A DNA stretch of 64,000 nucleotides from an uncultured Mediterranea sp. (lineage in GTDB: Bacteria > Bacteroidota > Bacteroidia > Bacteroidales > Bacteroidaceae), in the NCBI RefSeq assembly GCF_902493215.1, contig NZ_CABUOL010000006.1, forward strand, positions 1-64,000, written 5' to 3'. Below, one piece after another: positions 1 to 9,002 of the stretch (position 1 is its first letter; every line of letters begins with the position of its first letter). The position numbers were made by a program, and so were the translations under genes. The notes beneath the pieces are model-generated. The model had not been told where the DNA came from, made no database searches, and worked only from the letters and a program-made list of their open reading frames with translations.

Positions 1-136
1 ATTGTTCCCAATCATCCCGAATTTATTTCAATCCGATTAAATAGAATTAACTAAGTGTGTGTTTATAATATATTGAATATTAGTGCATAATGCTTTATTT
101 TTCTTTGATTTTCTATTTAATAGGATTGTTCCCAAT
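1..136. repeat. 12-bp direct repeat flanking an AT-rich 112-bp segment
   Basis: ATTGTTCCCAAT occurs at 1-12 and again at 125-136. The unit is itself an interrupted inverted repeat (ATTG-N4-CAAT). The segment between the copies is AT-rich and has no convincing gene. The second copy lies immediately before the point where the hexosaminidase reading frame becomes recognisable, so the pair may mark a recombination or insertion junction. A 16-base match to the second copy also occurs at 58514-58529 inside a TPR gene and is probably chance. Confidence 0.45.
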
Positions 137-162
137 TTGTATATTTCAAATGCGGGTCTAAC

Positions 163-1974
163 TTGAAGAGCATTCAGTGTCCCGATGAGTGGAAGGCGAC
201 GGCTGCCTTGTTTGCCGATGACCTGCGCAAGACTTCTGGTCTGGATGTAGTGTTTGTACAGGAAAATCCGTCGGTAAGTGTTACGAAAAACGTTGATATG
301 CCTGCCGAAGCCTATAAACTGGTTGTCACGTCGGGCGGCGTGAGCATCGAAACAGCCGATGTGGCCGGATTGAACCATGCGTGGAGTACCTTGCACCAGC
401 TGGTACTGACGGCTGTCGATGCCAAGCTGCCGGCATTGACCATACTGGACAAGCCACGCTTCGGTTATCGGGGCCTGATGCTGGATTGCAGCCGCCACTT
501 CTGGACGGTGGAAAACCTGAAGGAAACCATCGACCATCTGGCTTTCTTCAAGTTCAGCCGCCTGCAGATGCATCTTACTGACAACAACGCCTGGCGTCTG
601 GCCATGGACAAATATCCTGAACTGACAGAAAAAGGAACGTTCTATCCCGATTTTCCTGAATTGTCGGGCAAATTCTATACCAAGGAAGACTTGAAGGAGA
701 TTGTAAAATATGCTGCCGACCGTGGCATTGAGATTGTCCCCGAAGTCGACCTGCCCGGCCATGCCATCGCGCTGATGTCGGCACTTCCGCAGCTGTCGTG
801 CAATGGCGGGCAGTTCGAACCCTATCCCGAAGAGCGTGCCCTGAACAAGCGCAGGCGGGGAGGAGAGACCATGATCTGTATAGGCAATCCCGCTTCGCTG
901 GAGTTTGCAGAAGAGGTGGTCAAGACCTTGACAGAAATCTTCCCGTCGCGTTACATTCACCTGGGAGGCGACGAAGTGCCTACGGCCGTTTGGGAGAAGT
1001 GTCCCAAGTGTCAGGCATTGTTCAAGCGTGAAAACATGAAACATCCGGGCGAGTTGCAGGATTACTTTACGCGCAAGTTGGGCGAGATAGTCCGTGCACA
1101 TGGAAAGGTTATGGTAGGCTGGGACGAGATAAACGACCGCAATGCCGCGACACCTCAGGACATGCTGACCGTGTGGAGAGACAAGGGTACGCCCAACCAG
1201 CTGAAAGCCTTGGAGCGTAACATACCCGTCGTGATGTGTCCGCAGCATGGCTGTTACTTCGATTGGGGCTATGCCGGCAACTCAACCCGAAAAGTATACG
1301 AATGGGATCCGGTATCGGAAGAGGTGACGGCCGACAAGTTGCCGCTCGTCAAAGGCGGCCAGGCTGCTCTGTGGACGGAGCGTATCGCCACGCAGGACAG
1401 GGTGGAATGGATGCTTTATCCCCGCATGTGCGCCATGGCCGAAGTGCTTTGGTCGCCGAAGGACAAGCGCGATTGGGAGAATTTCTATGAACGCATTACG
1501 AACTTTTATCCCGTTATGGAGAAGCTGGGCATCAACTATTATGAAGACGACGCCATGAACGAGAAGGAATTTGTACCGACCGAAGAGAAACCGGCACTGG
1601 TGCGTCATGCCTTTATCGAGACCAACATCCCGACAGCCCATCCGTATCATGCAGAATATGCTTTCGACGGCAAGAGCAATACGTTCTTCTGGGGAGGCTT
1701 GTCGGTAGGTCCCGAACATTATTTCACCATCAAGCTGGGAGAACCGACAAAGGTGGAAGAAATCCAGGTGATTTCGGGCGACTCGAAAGACTACATCACC
1801 AAAGCCGACCTGCTGGTTACGGAAGACGGTGAAAACTTTGTGAAGGTCGGTACATTCAACGATTTGGGCGAAGCTTCGGCCAAGTTGGGTGGAAAGGTTA
1901 TCAAGGGTGTGAAGATTCAGATTACAGGGCAACATACCTGTTGGCCCATCCTGAAGGAAGTAATCTTGAAGTGA
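163..1974 (+). CDS. Beta-N-acetylhexosaminidase, GH20 family, apparently 5'-truncated
   Basis: Glycoside hydrolase family 20 enzyme that removes terminal beta-linked GlcNAc or GalNAc from host or fungal glycans, normally exported to the periplasm or surface. The frame opens with a shortened GH20b domain (about residues 1-95), then the catalytic barrel with the catalytic Asp-Glu pair (HLGGDE, D270-E271), and ends in a C-terminal discoidin-like module (about 480-600). Only a TTG at 163 is available as start. There is no signal peptide, and the frame stays open back to 124, just after a stop at 121. Family members normally begin with a signal peptide and a complete GH20b domain, so about 50 or more N-terminal residues appear lost. 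The activity is clear by family; whether this copy is expressed or exported is doubtful. Confidence 0.8.
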   Translation: MKSIQCPDEWKATAALFADDLRKTSGLDVVFVQENPSVSVTKNVDMPAEAYKLVVTSGGVSIETADVAGLNHAWSTLHQLVLTAVDAKLPALTILDKPRFGYRGLMLDCSRHFWTVENLKETIDHLAFFKFSRLQMHLTDNNAWRLAMDKYPELTEKGTFYPDFPELSGKFYTKEDLKEIVKYAADRGIEIVPEVDLPGHAIALMSALPQLSCNGGQFEPYPEERALNKRRRGGETMICIGNPASLEFAEEVVKTLTEIFPSRYIHLGGDEVPTAVWEKCPKCQALFKRENMKHPGELQDYFTRKLGEIVRAHGKVMVGWDEINDRNAATPQDMLTVWRDKGTPNQLKALERNIPVVMCPQHGCYFDWGYAGNSTRKVYEWDPVSEEVTADKLPLVKGGQAALWTERIATQDRVEWMLYPRMCAMAEVLWSPKDKRDWENFYERITNFYPVMEKLGINYYEDDAMNEKEFVPTEEKPALVRHAFIETNIPTAHPYHAEYAFDGKSNTFFWGGLSVGPEHYFTIKLGEPTKVEEIQVISGDSKDYITKADLLVTEDGENFVKVGTFNDLGEASAKLGGKVIKGVKIQITGQHTCWPILKEVILK

Positions 1975-2005
1975 TGATTATCCGGCCCGGCGAGGGATTG
2001 CCTCT

Positions 2006-4015
2006 ATGAAATACATCAAGATAGGAATCGGATGCATGCTGTGCCTGTGGGGCCTGACCCTGCAGGCGCAGACACCCGACCTGATGCTTTGGGAGGAAAA
2101 CCTGGAGCAGCTGGCCGCCGAAGCCGAAAGTACCGACTGGGAAGACGAACTGGAGGAACTCTCCCGACGGATGAAGCAGAAGCTGAACCTGAACACGGCT
2201 ACACGCGAGCAGCTGGAGCAGTTCCCCTTCCTGTCGGAAGAGCAGGTAGAAAACCTGCTGGCCTATGTCTACGTGCATGGAGCGATGCAGACGCTGTACG
2301 AACTCCAGCTGGTGGAGGAGATGGACAAGGAAACCATTGACCATCTGCTTCCCTTTGTCTGCGTCCGTCCTTCGGAGGAAGAGACGCATTATCCTTCGTT
2401 CAAAAATATCTGGAAGTATGGCAAGCACGAAGCGACAACCCGCTTCGACATTCCCTTCTACACGCGCAAGGGGTATGAGAAAGACTATCTGGGGCCTTCC
2501 GTCTATCATTCGTTACGTTACAGTTTCCGCTATGGAGACCGCCTGCAGGCAGGCGTGACGGGCGAGAAAGATGCGGGCGAGCCTTTCTTTGCCCTGCACG
2601 ACCGACAGGGATATGACTATTATTCGTTTTACCTTCTGCTGAAGGGGTGGGGCAGGCTCGAAGCATTGGCCGTGGGTAACTATAAGGTAAGTTTCGGGCA
2701 AGGGCTGGTGCTGGGCAACGGATTCGGGTTGGGCAAGACCTTTTCGCTGGCTACGGCGGAGTATCGCACGGAAGGCTTCCGCAAGCATAGTTCGTCCGAC
2801 GAGTACAATTATTTCCGTGGAGTAGGGGCCACTGTCCGTCTGGCTTCCCGCTGGAGGGCATCGGCCTTCTATTCGCACCGTAACCTGGACGGCGTGGTGG
2901 AGGACGGCGAAATCACTTCCATCTACAAGACTGGCCTGCATCGCACGACCAAGGAAGCGGCCAAGCGGCATGCCTTTGTGATGCAGGCGGCAGGTGGAAA
3001 CGTTACCTACGAAGGTACACATCTGAAAGTGGGTGCGACAGGGCTCTATTACTTCTTCGACCGTCCCTACGAACCTGCGTTGCGTAAGTATGCCCGCTAC
3101 AACCTGCGGGGCAATCATTTCTACAACGCCGGTGTGGATTATGCCTACCGTTCGGGGCGTTTCGCCTGGGTGGGTGAGGCAGCCAAGGGCAAGCAGGGAT
3201 ATGCCTTCCTCAACCAGCTCCGCTATCAGGCAGGCGGGCAGTATAAGGTGATGCTTATCCACCGCTACTATTCGCACGACTATTGGGGGATGTTTGCCCA
3301 TTCGTTTGGAGAAAGCAGTGCTTTGCAGAACGAAAACGGCTGGTATCTGGCCGGCGAAGCATCGCCTTTTGCCCGTTGGCGTTTCTTTGCGTCGGTCGAC
3401 CTGTTTTCGTTTCCCTGGTGGAAGTACCGCATCAGCAAGCCGTCGCAAGGAGTGGACGGCATGTTTCAGGTAACCTTTACTCCCAACAAACGGTGGTCGA
3501 TGTACGCCAACTACCGCCTCAAGTGCAAGGAGAGGGATGTGACAGGCAGCGGCGGCGAAACCATTCTGCCTACCCGGCATCACAAGGTGCGCTATCGGCT
3601 CAACTATACGCAGGGCTTGTGGAGCCTGCGTACCACTGCCGACTACAACCGTTTTGTCCAGGCACCGCTTCAGTACAGCCAGGGATGGCAGGTCACGCAG
3701 ATGTGTGGCGTGCAGTTGCCTTCTCTTCCGCTGGCCGCCACGTTGCAGGGCACCTATTTCCATACCGACGACTACGACTCGCGTGTCTATGCCTACGAGA
3801 AAGGGTTGCTGTATACCTTCTACACGCCTTCCTTTTATGGCCGCGGCTTCCGCTTCTCCGCCCACCTGCGTTACGACTTCCGCGACTGGCTGATGCTGAT
3901 AGCCAAGTTCGGGCAAACCCTCTATCAGGACAGGGAGGAGATAGGGTCGGGCAACGACTTGATACGTGGAAACAAAAAGTCGGACCTGCAGGTACAAGTC
4001 CGACTGAAATTCTGA
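2006..4015 (+). CDS. Outer-membrane barrel protein with N-terminal helix-hairpin-helix domain
   Basis: 669 residues. A signal peptide (1-21, cut after LQA) leads to an acidic helical stretch (25-55) and a ComEA-like helix-hairpin-helix unit (about 57-115, with LNLNTATREQLEQFPFLS). The remaining 550 residues are rich in aromatic beta strands and end in LQVQVRLKF, typical of an outer-membrane beta-barrel. Bacteroidetes encode such HhH-barrel proteins, but I know of no assigned function. The HhH part suggests DNA contact, perhaps in the periplasm, which is inference only. It starts 31 bp after the hexosaminidase and could be co-transcribed with it. It is convergent with the cupin gene. Confidence 0.75.
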   Translation: MKYIKIGIGCMLCLWGLTLQAQTPDLMLWEENLEQLAAEAESTDWEDELEELSRRMKQKLNLNTATREQLEQFPFLSEEQVENLLAYVYVHGAMQTLYELQLVEEMDKETIDHLLPFVCVRPSEEETHYPSFKNIWKYGKHEATTRFDIPFYTRKGYEKDYLGPSVYHSLRYSFRYGDRLQAGVTGEKDAGEPFFALHDRQGYDYYSFYLLLKGWGRLEALAVGNYKVSFGQGLVLGNGFGLGKTFSLATAEYRTEGFRKHSSSDEYNYFRGVGATVRLASRWRASAFYSHRNLDGVVEDGEITSIYKTGLHRTTKEAAKRHAFVMQAAGGNVTYEGTHLKVGATGLYYFFDRPYEPALRKYARYNLRGNHFYNAGVDYAYRSGRFAWVGEAAKGKQGYAFLNQLRYQAGGQYKVMLIHRYYSHDYWGMFAHSFGESSALQNENGWYLAGEASPFARWRFFASVDLFSFPWWKYRISKPSQGVDGMFQVTFTPNKRWSMYANYRLKCKERDVTGSGGETILPTRHHKVRYRLNYTQGLWSLRTTADYNRFVQAPLQYSQGWQVTQMCGVQLPSLPLAATLQGTYFHTDDYDSRVYAYEKGLLYTFYTPSFYGRGFRFSAHLRYDFRDWLMLIAKFGQTLYQDREEIGSGNDLIRGNKKSDLQVQVRLKF

Positions 4016-4032
4016 TGTGTGAGCGATGACAC

Positions 4033-4512
4033 TTATTTCTTCAGGAAATCGTCTCTGTAAGGGCTGAAGCAGTCGATAAGCAGACCTGCTTCGAGGCAGA
4101 CGCAGCCATGCTCCACGTTGGGCTCCATATAGATTGCATCGCCTGCTTTCACTACCTTTTTCTCGTCGCCGACGGTAAATTCGAATGCACCGCTGGCCAC
4201 GTATGTCACTTGGGTATGTTTATGCTTGTGGGCAGCTCCGATACCGCCTTTCTCGAATTTTACCTTGACCATCATGATGTCGTCGTTGTAACCCACAATC
4301 TGACGGGTGGCTCCTTCGCCGGCAGGTTCCCATTCCATGTCCTTTTCGTACATGAAGACATTGCTGCGATGCGTGATTTCCTTGGCGGTACATGTTTTTT
4401 CGGTACAAGCTTTGTCGGATGTTTCCTGATTTTCCTGCTTGGCAGGTTGTGTACAGCTGCTCGTAGCGCACAGAGCGGCAAATGCACAGGCTAGAATCTT
4501 GATCTGTTTCAT
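4033..4512 (-). CDS. Cupin-domain lipoprotein
   Basis: 159 residues. The N-terminus is a lipoprotein signal (CATSSC lipobox, Cys19 or so) followed by a Cys/Lys-rich linker. The rest is a single cupin_2 barrel, with the metal-binding first motif seen as GAAHKHKHTQVTYV and the second as PNVEHGCVC. The closest functional analogue is the KdgF/pectin-degradation type of small cupin, but no substrate can be assigned. A good Bacteroides -7 element (TATATTTG on the minus strand) lies 33 bp upstream. The gene is divergent from the radical SAM gene. Confidence 0.8.
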   Translation of the reverse strand: MKQIKILACAFAALCATSSCTQPAKQENQETSDKACTEKTCTAKEITHRSNVFMYEKDMEWEPAGEGATRQIVGYNDDIMMVKVKFEKGGIGAAHKHKHTQVTYVASGAFEFTVGDEKKVVKAGDAIYMEPNVEHGCVCLEAGLLIDCFSPYRDDFLKK

Positions 4513-4544
4513 TTGAATAGTGTTTTATGATATTAACTCGTTTG

Positions 4545-4552
4545 CAAATATA
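4545..4552 (-). promoter_or_regulatory. Bacteroides-type -7 promoter element for the cupin lipoprotein
   Basis: TATATTTG on the minus strand matches the TAnnTTTG consensus and lies 33 bp upstream of the cupin gene start. Confidence 0.5.
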
Positions 4553-4654
4553 CATTCTTTCAGCTGGTTTTTGAAAGAAAAGTGAGATAAATGCTTCGTT
4601 TTCTCATAAAAAGTAATCACCTTTGTTAGGAAAAATAGAATTTTGCGTAATCGT

Positions 4655-5428
4655 ATGACTGTTATTTATCCTTCGCCCATCTTCGGGCCTGTTCACTCCC
4701 GTCGTTTGGGAGTGTCGCTGGGCATCAACCTGATGCCTGCCGACGGCAAGTTGTGTACGTTCAACTGCATTTATTGCGAATGTGGCTTCAATGAAGATTT
4801 CCGTCCGAAACTTCCCCGTCCGACGCGTGAGGAAGTGCGCCAGACACTCGAAGCCCGCCTGCAGGATATGAAGGCCAACGGTCCTGCGCCTGATGTACTG
4901 ACCTTTGCCGGCAACGGAGAGCCGACGGCCCATCCTCACTTTGCCGAAATTATCGACGATACGCTGGCTCTGCGCGACCGCTATTTCCCGAATGCCAAGG
5001 TCAGTGTACTCAGCAACTCTACCTTTATCCACAAGCCTGCCGTCTTTGCCGCACTCAACAAGATAGACAACAACATCTTGAAGCTCGACACGGTGGACGA
5101 AGATTACATCCGCGACCTCGACCGTCCGACAGGTCGGTATGCCGTGGCCGACATCATTGAAGGCATGAAGGCATTCAAAGGCCGCTGCATCATTCAGACG
5201 ATGTTCCTCAAAGGTGGATACATGGGCAGGGATATGGACAACACGTCCGACCGATACGTGCTCCCCTGGCTGGAGAAGGTAAAGGAGATAGCTCCCCGCC
5301 AGGTGATGATTTATACCATCGACCGCGAGACGCCCGACCACGACCTGCAGAAGGCTACGCACGAAGAGCTCGACCGCATTGCCGCGCTGGTGAAGGAGGC
5401 GGGGATTGAGGTGAGCGTTTCGTACTGA
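4655..5428 (+). CDS. Radical SAM protein
   Basis: 257 residues from the ATG at 4655; a TTG at 4643 would add four residues but is less likely. The protein opens with FGPVHSRRLGVSLGINL and then the iron-sulfur/SAM motif CTFNCIYC (CX3CX2C). An FAGNGEPTAHP stretch follows, resembling the GGE motif, and later strands fit the partial TIM barrel of the radical SAM superfamily. The N-terminal signature resembles the small stand-alone radical SAM proteins of anaerobes related to TYW1/MoaA-type enzymes. The substrate is unknown. It appears to be a single-gene unit with its own promoter in the 142-bp divergent gap. Confidence 0.85.
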   Translation: MTVIYPSPIFGPVHSRRLGVSLGINLMPADGKLCTFNCIYCECGFNEDFRPKLPRPTREEVRQTLEARLQDMKANGPAPDVLTFAGNGEPTAHPHFAEIIDDTLALRDRYFPNAKVSVLSNSTFIHKPAVFAALNKIDNNILKLDTVDEDYIRDLDRPTGRYAVADIIEGMKAFKGRCIIQTMFLKGGYMGRDMDNTSDRYVLPWLEKVKEIAPRQVMIYTIDRETPDHDLQKATHEELDRIAALVKEAGIEVSVSY

Positions 5429-5482
5429 AAAAGAGGCTGTTTAAATACTTTCTTGCTTTCTTTAAACATTAAAAAGAGGCCG
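5428..5482. repeat. Near-identical 13-bp direct repeat with internal inverted repeat
   Basis: AAAAAGAGGCTGT (5428-5440) recurs as AAAAAGAGGCCGT (5470-5482). Between them TGTTTAAA (5438-5445) and TTTAAACA (5461-5468) can pair across a 15-base loop. The element sits between the radical SAM stop and ftsH and could be a weak terminator or leader structure. Confidence 0.3.
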
Positions 5483-5570
5483 TAGGACTTTTAGAACATT
5501 CTTGGTCTTTTTTGGATAATCTTTTCTGTAGTTGTATTTGCGATATTTGCGAATAAAAACAGAAGTCAAC

Positions 5571-7433
5571 ATGATGAAGCAAGAAAGTCAGAACCAACAA
5601 CCGAAACGGATGAATCCCTATTGGGGACTTTTGACCGGCGTTTTAATTATTCTTTTCCTTAACGGTTTGCTCGTACCCACACTGACGGGCCGTCAGATAA
5701 AGTCGGCCGACTATGGTACGTTCATAGCCAAGGTGGACAGCGGATTGGTAAAGGATGTAGTCATTGAGAGCGGGCAGATTTATTTTACTGTTCAGGAAGG
5801 TGACAAGACTTCTGCCTACCAGACGGGAGCCATCAACGATCCGCAGCTGGTAGACAGGCTTTTGGAAGCGAAAAGTCCCAATGAAGGCGGTAAGATAACT
5901 TTCAATCAGGTGATACCGCAGGAAAATTCTCCGTTGCTCAACTTTGTATTGATGTGGGTACTGCCGGGACTTATCTTTTACCTTATCTGGCGGCAGACCA
6001 GCAAAGTCATCCAGGCGCGAATGGGTAGTGGCGGTGACAACTTCATGTCGTTCGGTAAGAGCGATGCCAAGATTTATGCCGATTCGGATGTGAAGACGAC
6101 CTTTGCCGACGTGGCAGGTCAGGACGAAGCCAAGGAGACCCTGAACGAAATCGTGGACTTCCTGCACAATCCCAAGAAATATACTGACATCGGAGCTTCT
6201 CTTCCCAAAGGAGCTCTGCTGGTAGGTCCTCCGGGTACAGGCAAGACACTGATTGCCCGTGCCGTGGCGGGCGAAGCCAAAGTTCCTTTCTTTGCCATTT
6301 CGGGTTCGGAGTTCGTACAGATGTTTGTCGGCATGGGTGCGGCCAAGGTGCGCGACCTTTTCCGGCAGGCTAACGAAAAGGCTCCCTGTATCATCTTTAT
6401 CGACGAAATAGATGCCATCGGCAAGCGACGCGATACAGGTCTGGGTGGCAATGATGAACGCGAACAGACTCTGAACCAGCTGCTTACGGAGATGGATGGA
6501 TTTGACGGACGTAAGGGCGTAGTGATACTGGCTGCCACCAACCGGCCTGAAAGCCTGGACAAGGCATTGCTCCGTCCCGGCCGTTTCGACCGTCGCATCC
6601 AGATGGAGTTGCCCGACCTCGAAGGGCGCAAAGCCATCATTGGCGTACATCTTAAGAAAGTGAAGTGCGACAAGGTGGATATGGATGTCGTGGCTCGTGC
6701 TACAGCAGGTTCGTCGGGGGCCGAATTGGCCAATATCGTCAACGAGGCTGCCTTGCGGGCCGTACGTATGGGGCGTAGCAAGGTGACAACCGCCGATTTG
6801 GAGGAAAGTGTAGAAACAGTGATTGCAGGTGCCCAGAAGAAAGGAAAAGTGATTTCGGACGAAGAGAAGAAAATTGTTTCCTACCACGAGATAGGTCATG
6901 CCTTGGTAGCCGCTTTGCAGAGTCATTCGGCACCTGTCCACAAGATTACAATCGTGCCCCGCACTTCGGGTGCGTTGGGCTATACCATGCAGGTGGATAA
7001 GGGTGAGCAGGTATTGATGAGCCGTGAGGATCTCTTCAACCGCATTGCTACGCTGACGGGCGGACGGGCAGCCGAGGAAGTGGTGCTGGGATGTATCACG
7101 ACGGGTGCTTCGAACGACATCGAGCAGGCTACCCGCTTGGCACGTGCAATGGTGACCCGCTACGGCATGAGTGAAAAGTACGACATGATGGGATTGGAGA
7201 CGGTAAACAACGCTTATCTGGGCGGTGACAGTTCACTGACCTGTTCATCGGAAACGGCGGCCGACATTGATCGCGAAGTACTCAAGATGATTGATGAGGC
7301 CCATCAGAAAGCTCGTAAGCTCATATCCGATCATTTGGACATCATGCACGAAGCCGCCGCCTATCTGCTGGACAAGGAAACCATTACGGGCGAAGAGTTT
7401 ATGGCAATTGTATGTAAACATCAGAAGAAATAA
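5571..7433 (+). CDS. ftsH: ATP-dependent zinc metalloprotease FtsH
   Basis: Membrane-anchored AAA+ protease that degrades misfolded membrane proteins and selected regulators. Counting 620 residues from the ATG at 5571 (tandem ATGs at 5571 and 5574), the order is: TM1 (about 17-35), periplasmic domain, TM2 (about 123-145), AAA module with Walker A GPPGTGKT (219-226), Walker B IIFIDEIDAIG, the second region of homology with GRFDRR, and a peptidase domain with zinc motif HEIGH (439-443). An upstream TTG at 5532 would add 13 residues unlike FtsH, so it is not chosen. In many Bacteroides the main ftsH sits beside cdsA. Here it is followed by DUF308 and AraC genes, so it may be a paralogue. Confidence 0.93.
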   Translation: MMKQESQNQQPKRMNPYWGLLTGVLIILFLNGLLVPTLTGRQIKSADYGTFIAKVDSGLVKDVVIESGQIYFTVQEGDKTSAYQTGAINDPQLVDRLLEAKSPNEGGKITFNQVIPQENSPLLNFVLMWVLPGLIFYLIWRQTSKVIQARMGSGGDNFMSFGKSDAKIYADSDVKTTFADVAGQDEAKETLNEIVDFLHNPKKYTDIGASLPKGALLVGPPGTGKTLIARAVAGEAKVPFFAISGSEFVQMFVGMGAAKVRDLFRQANEKAPCIIFIDEIDAIGKRRDTGLGGNDEREQTLNQLLTEMDGFDGRKGVVILAATNRPESLDKALLRPGRFDRRIQMELPDLEGRKAIIGVHLKKVKCDKVDMDVVARATAGSSGAELANIVNEAALRAVRMGRSKVTTADLEESVETVIAGAQKKGKVISDEEKKIVSYHEIGHALVAALQSHSAPVHKITIVPRTSGALGYTMQVDKGEQVLMSREDLFNRIATLTGGRAAEEVVLGCITTGASNDIEQATRLARAMVTRYGMSEKYDMMGLETVNNAYLGGDSSLTCSSETAADIDREVLKMIDEAHQKARKLISDHLDIMHEAAAYLLDKETITGEEFMAIVCKHQKK

Positions 7434-7450
7434 TTTTTAATATTGGGGTT

Positions 7451-8092
7451 ATGTTGGATTCTATCATTCGTTTGGAAAAGAAGGACATCAGATATTGGTG
7501 GATTTCACTGATTATCGGTTTTTTTAGTGTTGCAGTGGGTGTAGGATGTTTTGTTACTCCCAGTGGTTCATTGGCATTGCTTACCGTTTTTTTTGTAACT
7601 GCCCTGTTGGCAGAAGGTGTATTGAACATCCTATTTGCCACGGTCAATCACAAGCGTATCAGTTATTGGAGCTGGAGCCTGGCAAGGGGTATCATAGAAG
7701 TGTTGTTGGGTATTTGGCTTGTATTGTTACCTCTGCCTGCTGTTACGACAGGATTGATTTTCCTGATAGGTTTTTGGATGTTGTTTCATTCCATCATCGG
7801 CATCGGTGAGTCGTGTGAGTTGCAACAATATGAGATCAAAGGATGGGGATGGCTGTTGGCATGTAATATTCTGAGTCTCGTTTTTTCTTTCATTTATCTG
7901 ATGTCACCAGTGTTTGGAGGATTGTTCGTTGTCTTTTATTTGGGCTTTTCTTTCCTTTTCTATGGAATTTTCCGCTTTGTCCTTGCATTTAAGTTGCGTC
8001 GTTTCAACAAGGAGATACGCAGGTTGATGGAAGAAGAGGCAAAGAATGATGATGAAGATGATGGGATAGAGGATGCTGTCATCATCGGTTGA
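7451..8092 (+). CDS. DUF308/HdeD-family membrane protein
   Basis: 213 residues with six predicted membrane helices in paired hairpins, the layout of the HdeD/DUF308 family. A charged, acidic cytoplasmic tail follows (EEEAKNDDEDDG). E. coli HdeD is linked to acid resistance; the biochemical role of the family is unknown. It begins 17 bp after ftsH, so it is probably translated from the same message, and its 3' end overlaps the AraC-type gene by 20 bp. The FtsH-DUF308-AraC set hints at an envelope-stress unit, which is inference. Confidence 0.8.
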   Translation: MLDSIIRLEKKDIRYWWISLIIGFFSVAVGVGCFVTPSGSLALLTVFFVTALLAEGVLNILFATVNHKRISYWSWSLARGIIEVLLGIWLVLLPLPAVTTGLIFLIGFWMLFHSIIGIGESCELQQYEIKGWGWLLACNILSLVFSFIYLMSPVFGGLFVVFYLGFSFLFYGIFRFVLAFKLRRFNKEIRRLMEEEAKNDDEDDGIEDAVIIG

Positions 8093-9002
8093 GGTAATGC
8101 TGGTAAAGGATTGGAGTGTGAAGAATATAAGTATTGACGAATTGAAGTGTCGCATAGGAGCTGGAGCTTGTTATGCGGATGATTGTCTGTTTGTGTCAGA
8201 AAGTCTGCAATACTTGTGTTGTACAGATTCTGTCAGACTGGATTTTTCATTGATGGTGTTCTGTACCTCTGGTTGTATCAGATGGGGACAAAATGGAAAC
8301 ATGTATTCGTTGTACGAGCATGATTTCGGTATTATCCTGTCAGGAAATCCCGTAACAAAGATGTCGGTGAGTAACGATTGTAAGATGAAGGTAGTGGGAC
8401 TTTCTGACCGTTTTCTGCAACGTTTGTTTCGTAACGGTACGGATGTGTGGCATCTTGTCCGTTTTGTGAAGTCTCATCCAGTGAAGCATCTGGAAGGGAA
8501 GAACTTTGAACTCTTGTTACGTTACGTTGATTTGATAGCTACCGAGCTGGCTATCGGCGACATTATCCGTCGGGAGGAAATCATGCAGCACCTGCTTGCC
8601 GCCCTTGTTTTGGGAATGATGTCTGATATCGACCGTAGTATGGCGTTATCTTCCCCAAAAGGATCGGAAAAGGTCAGTCCTTCGGCCTATACTTTCCGAC
8701 GGTTCGTGGAGGAACTTTATGCGGATAGTGGTCATCATCGTTCCGTTACTTATTATGCGAACAAGTTATGTTGTTCGCCTACTTATTTGTCGCGTTTGGT
8801 AAAAAGAATGAGCGGAAAGAAAGCACTCTCTTTGATTAATGAACATGCGATAGACCGTATTGCTTTCGAGTTAAAATATACAGATAAAACCATTAAGGAA
8901 ATAGCGATGGAGTTCGATTTTCCCAATGTTTCCTTTTTTGCAAAATATGTACGCAGGCATTTGAAGTTTTCTCCTTCTATGTTTCGAAGTAAGACGCGTT
9001 AG
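8073..9002 (+). CDS. AraC-family transcriptional regulator
   Basis: 309 residues. The N-terminal two thirds form a cupin-like sensing domain, and the C-terminal 100 residues carry the two helix-turn-helix units of AraC/XylS proteins (YYANKLCCSPTYLSRLVKRMSG, then IKEIAMEFDFPNVSFFAKYVRRH). The start at 8073 overlaps the DUF308 gene; an alternative ATG at 8097, preceded by GAGG, would shorten the protein by eight residues. Its stop codon overlaps the stop of the convergent nuclease gene. The target is unknown, but the ftsH/DUF308 genes are the obvious candidates. Confidence 0.85.
   Translation: MLSSSVEVMLVKDWSVKNISIDELKCRIGAGACYADDCLFVSESLQYLCCTDSVRLDFSLMVFCTSGCIRWGQNGNMYSLYEHDFGIILSGNPVTKMSVSNDCKMKVVGLSDRFLQRLFRNGTDVWHLVRFVKSHPVKHLEGKNFELLLRYVDLIATELAIGDIIRREEIMQHLLAALVLGMMSDIDRSMALSSPKGSEKVSPSAYTFRRFVEELYADSGHHRSVTYYANKLCCSPTYLSRLVKRMSGKKALSLINEHAIDRIAFELKYTDKTIKEIAMEFDFPNVSFFAKYVRRHLKFSPSMFRSKTR

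Noticed and set aside
37..1248. 403-residue open frame on the minus strand
   Set aside because: Antisense to the GH20 gene, which has clear catalytic motifs.
2513..3997. 494-residue open frame on the minus strand
   Set aside because: Antisense to the HhH-barrel gene; composition is not protein-like.
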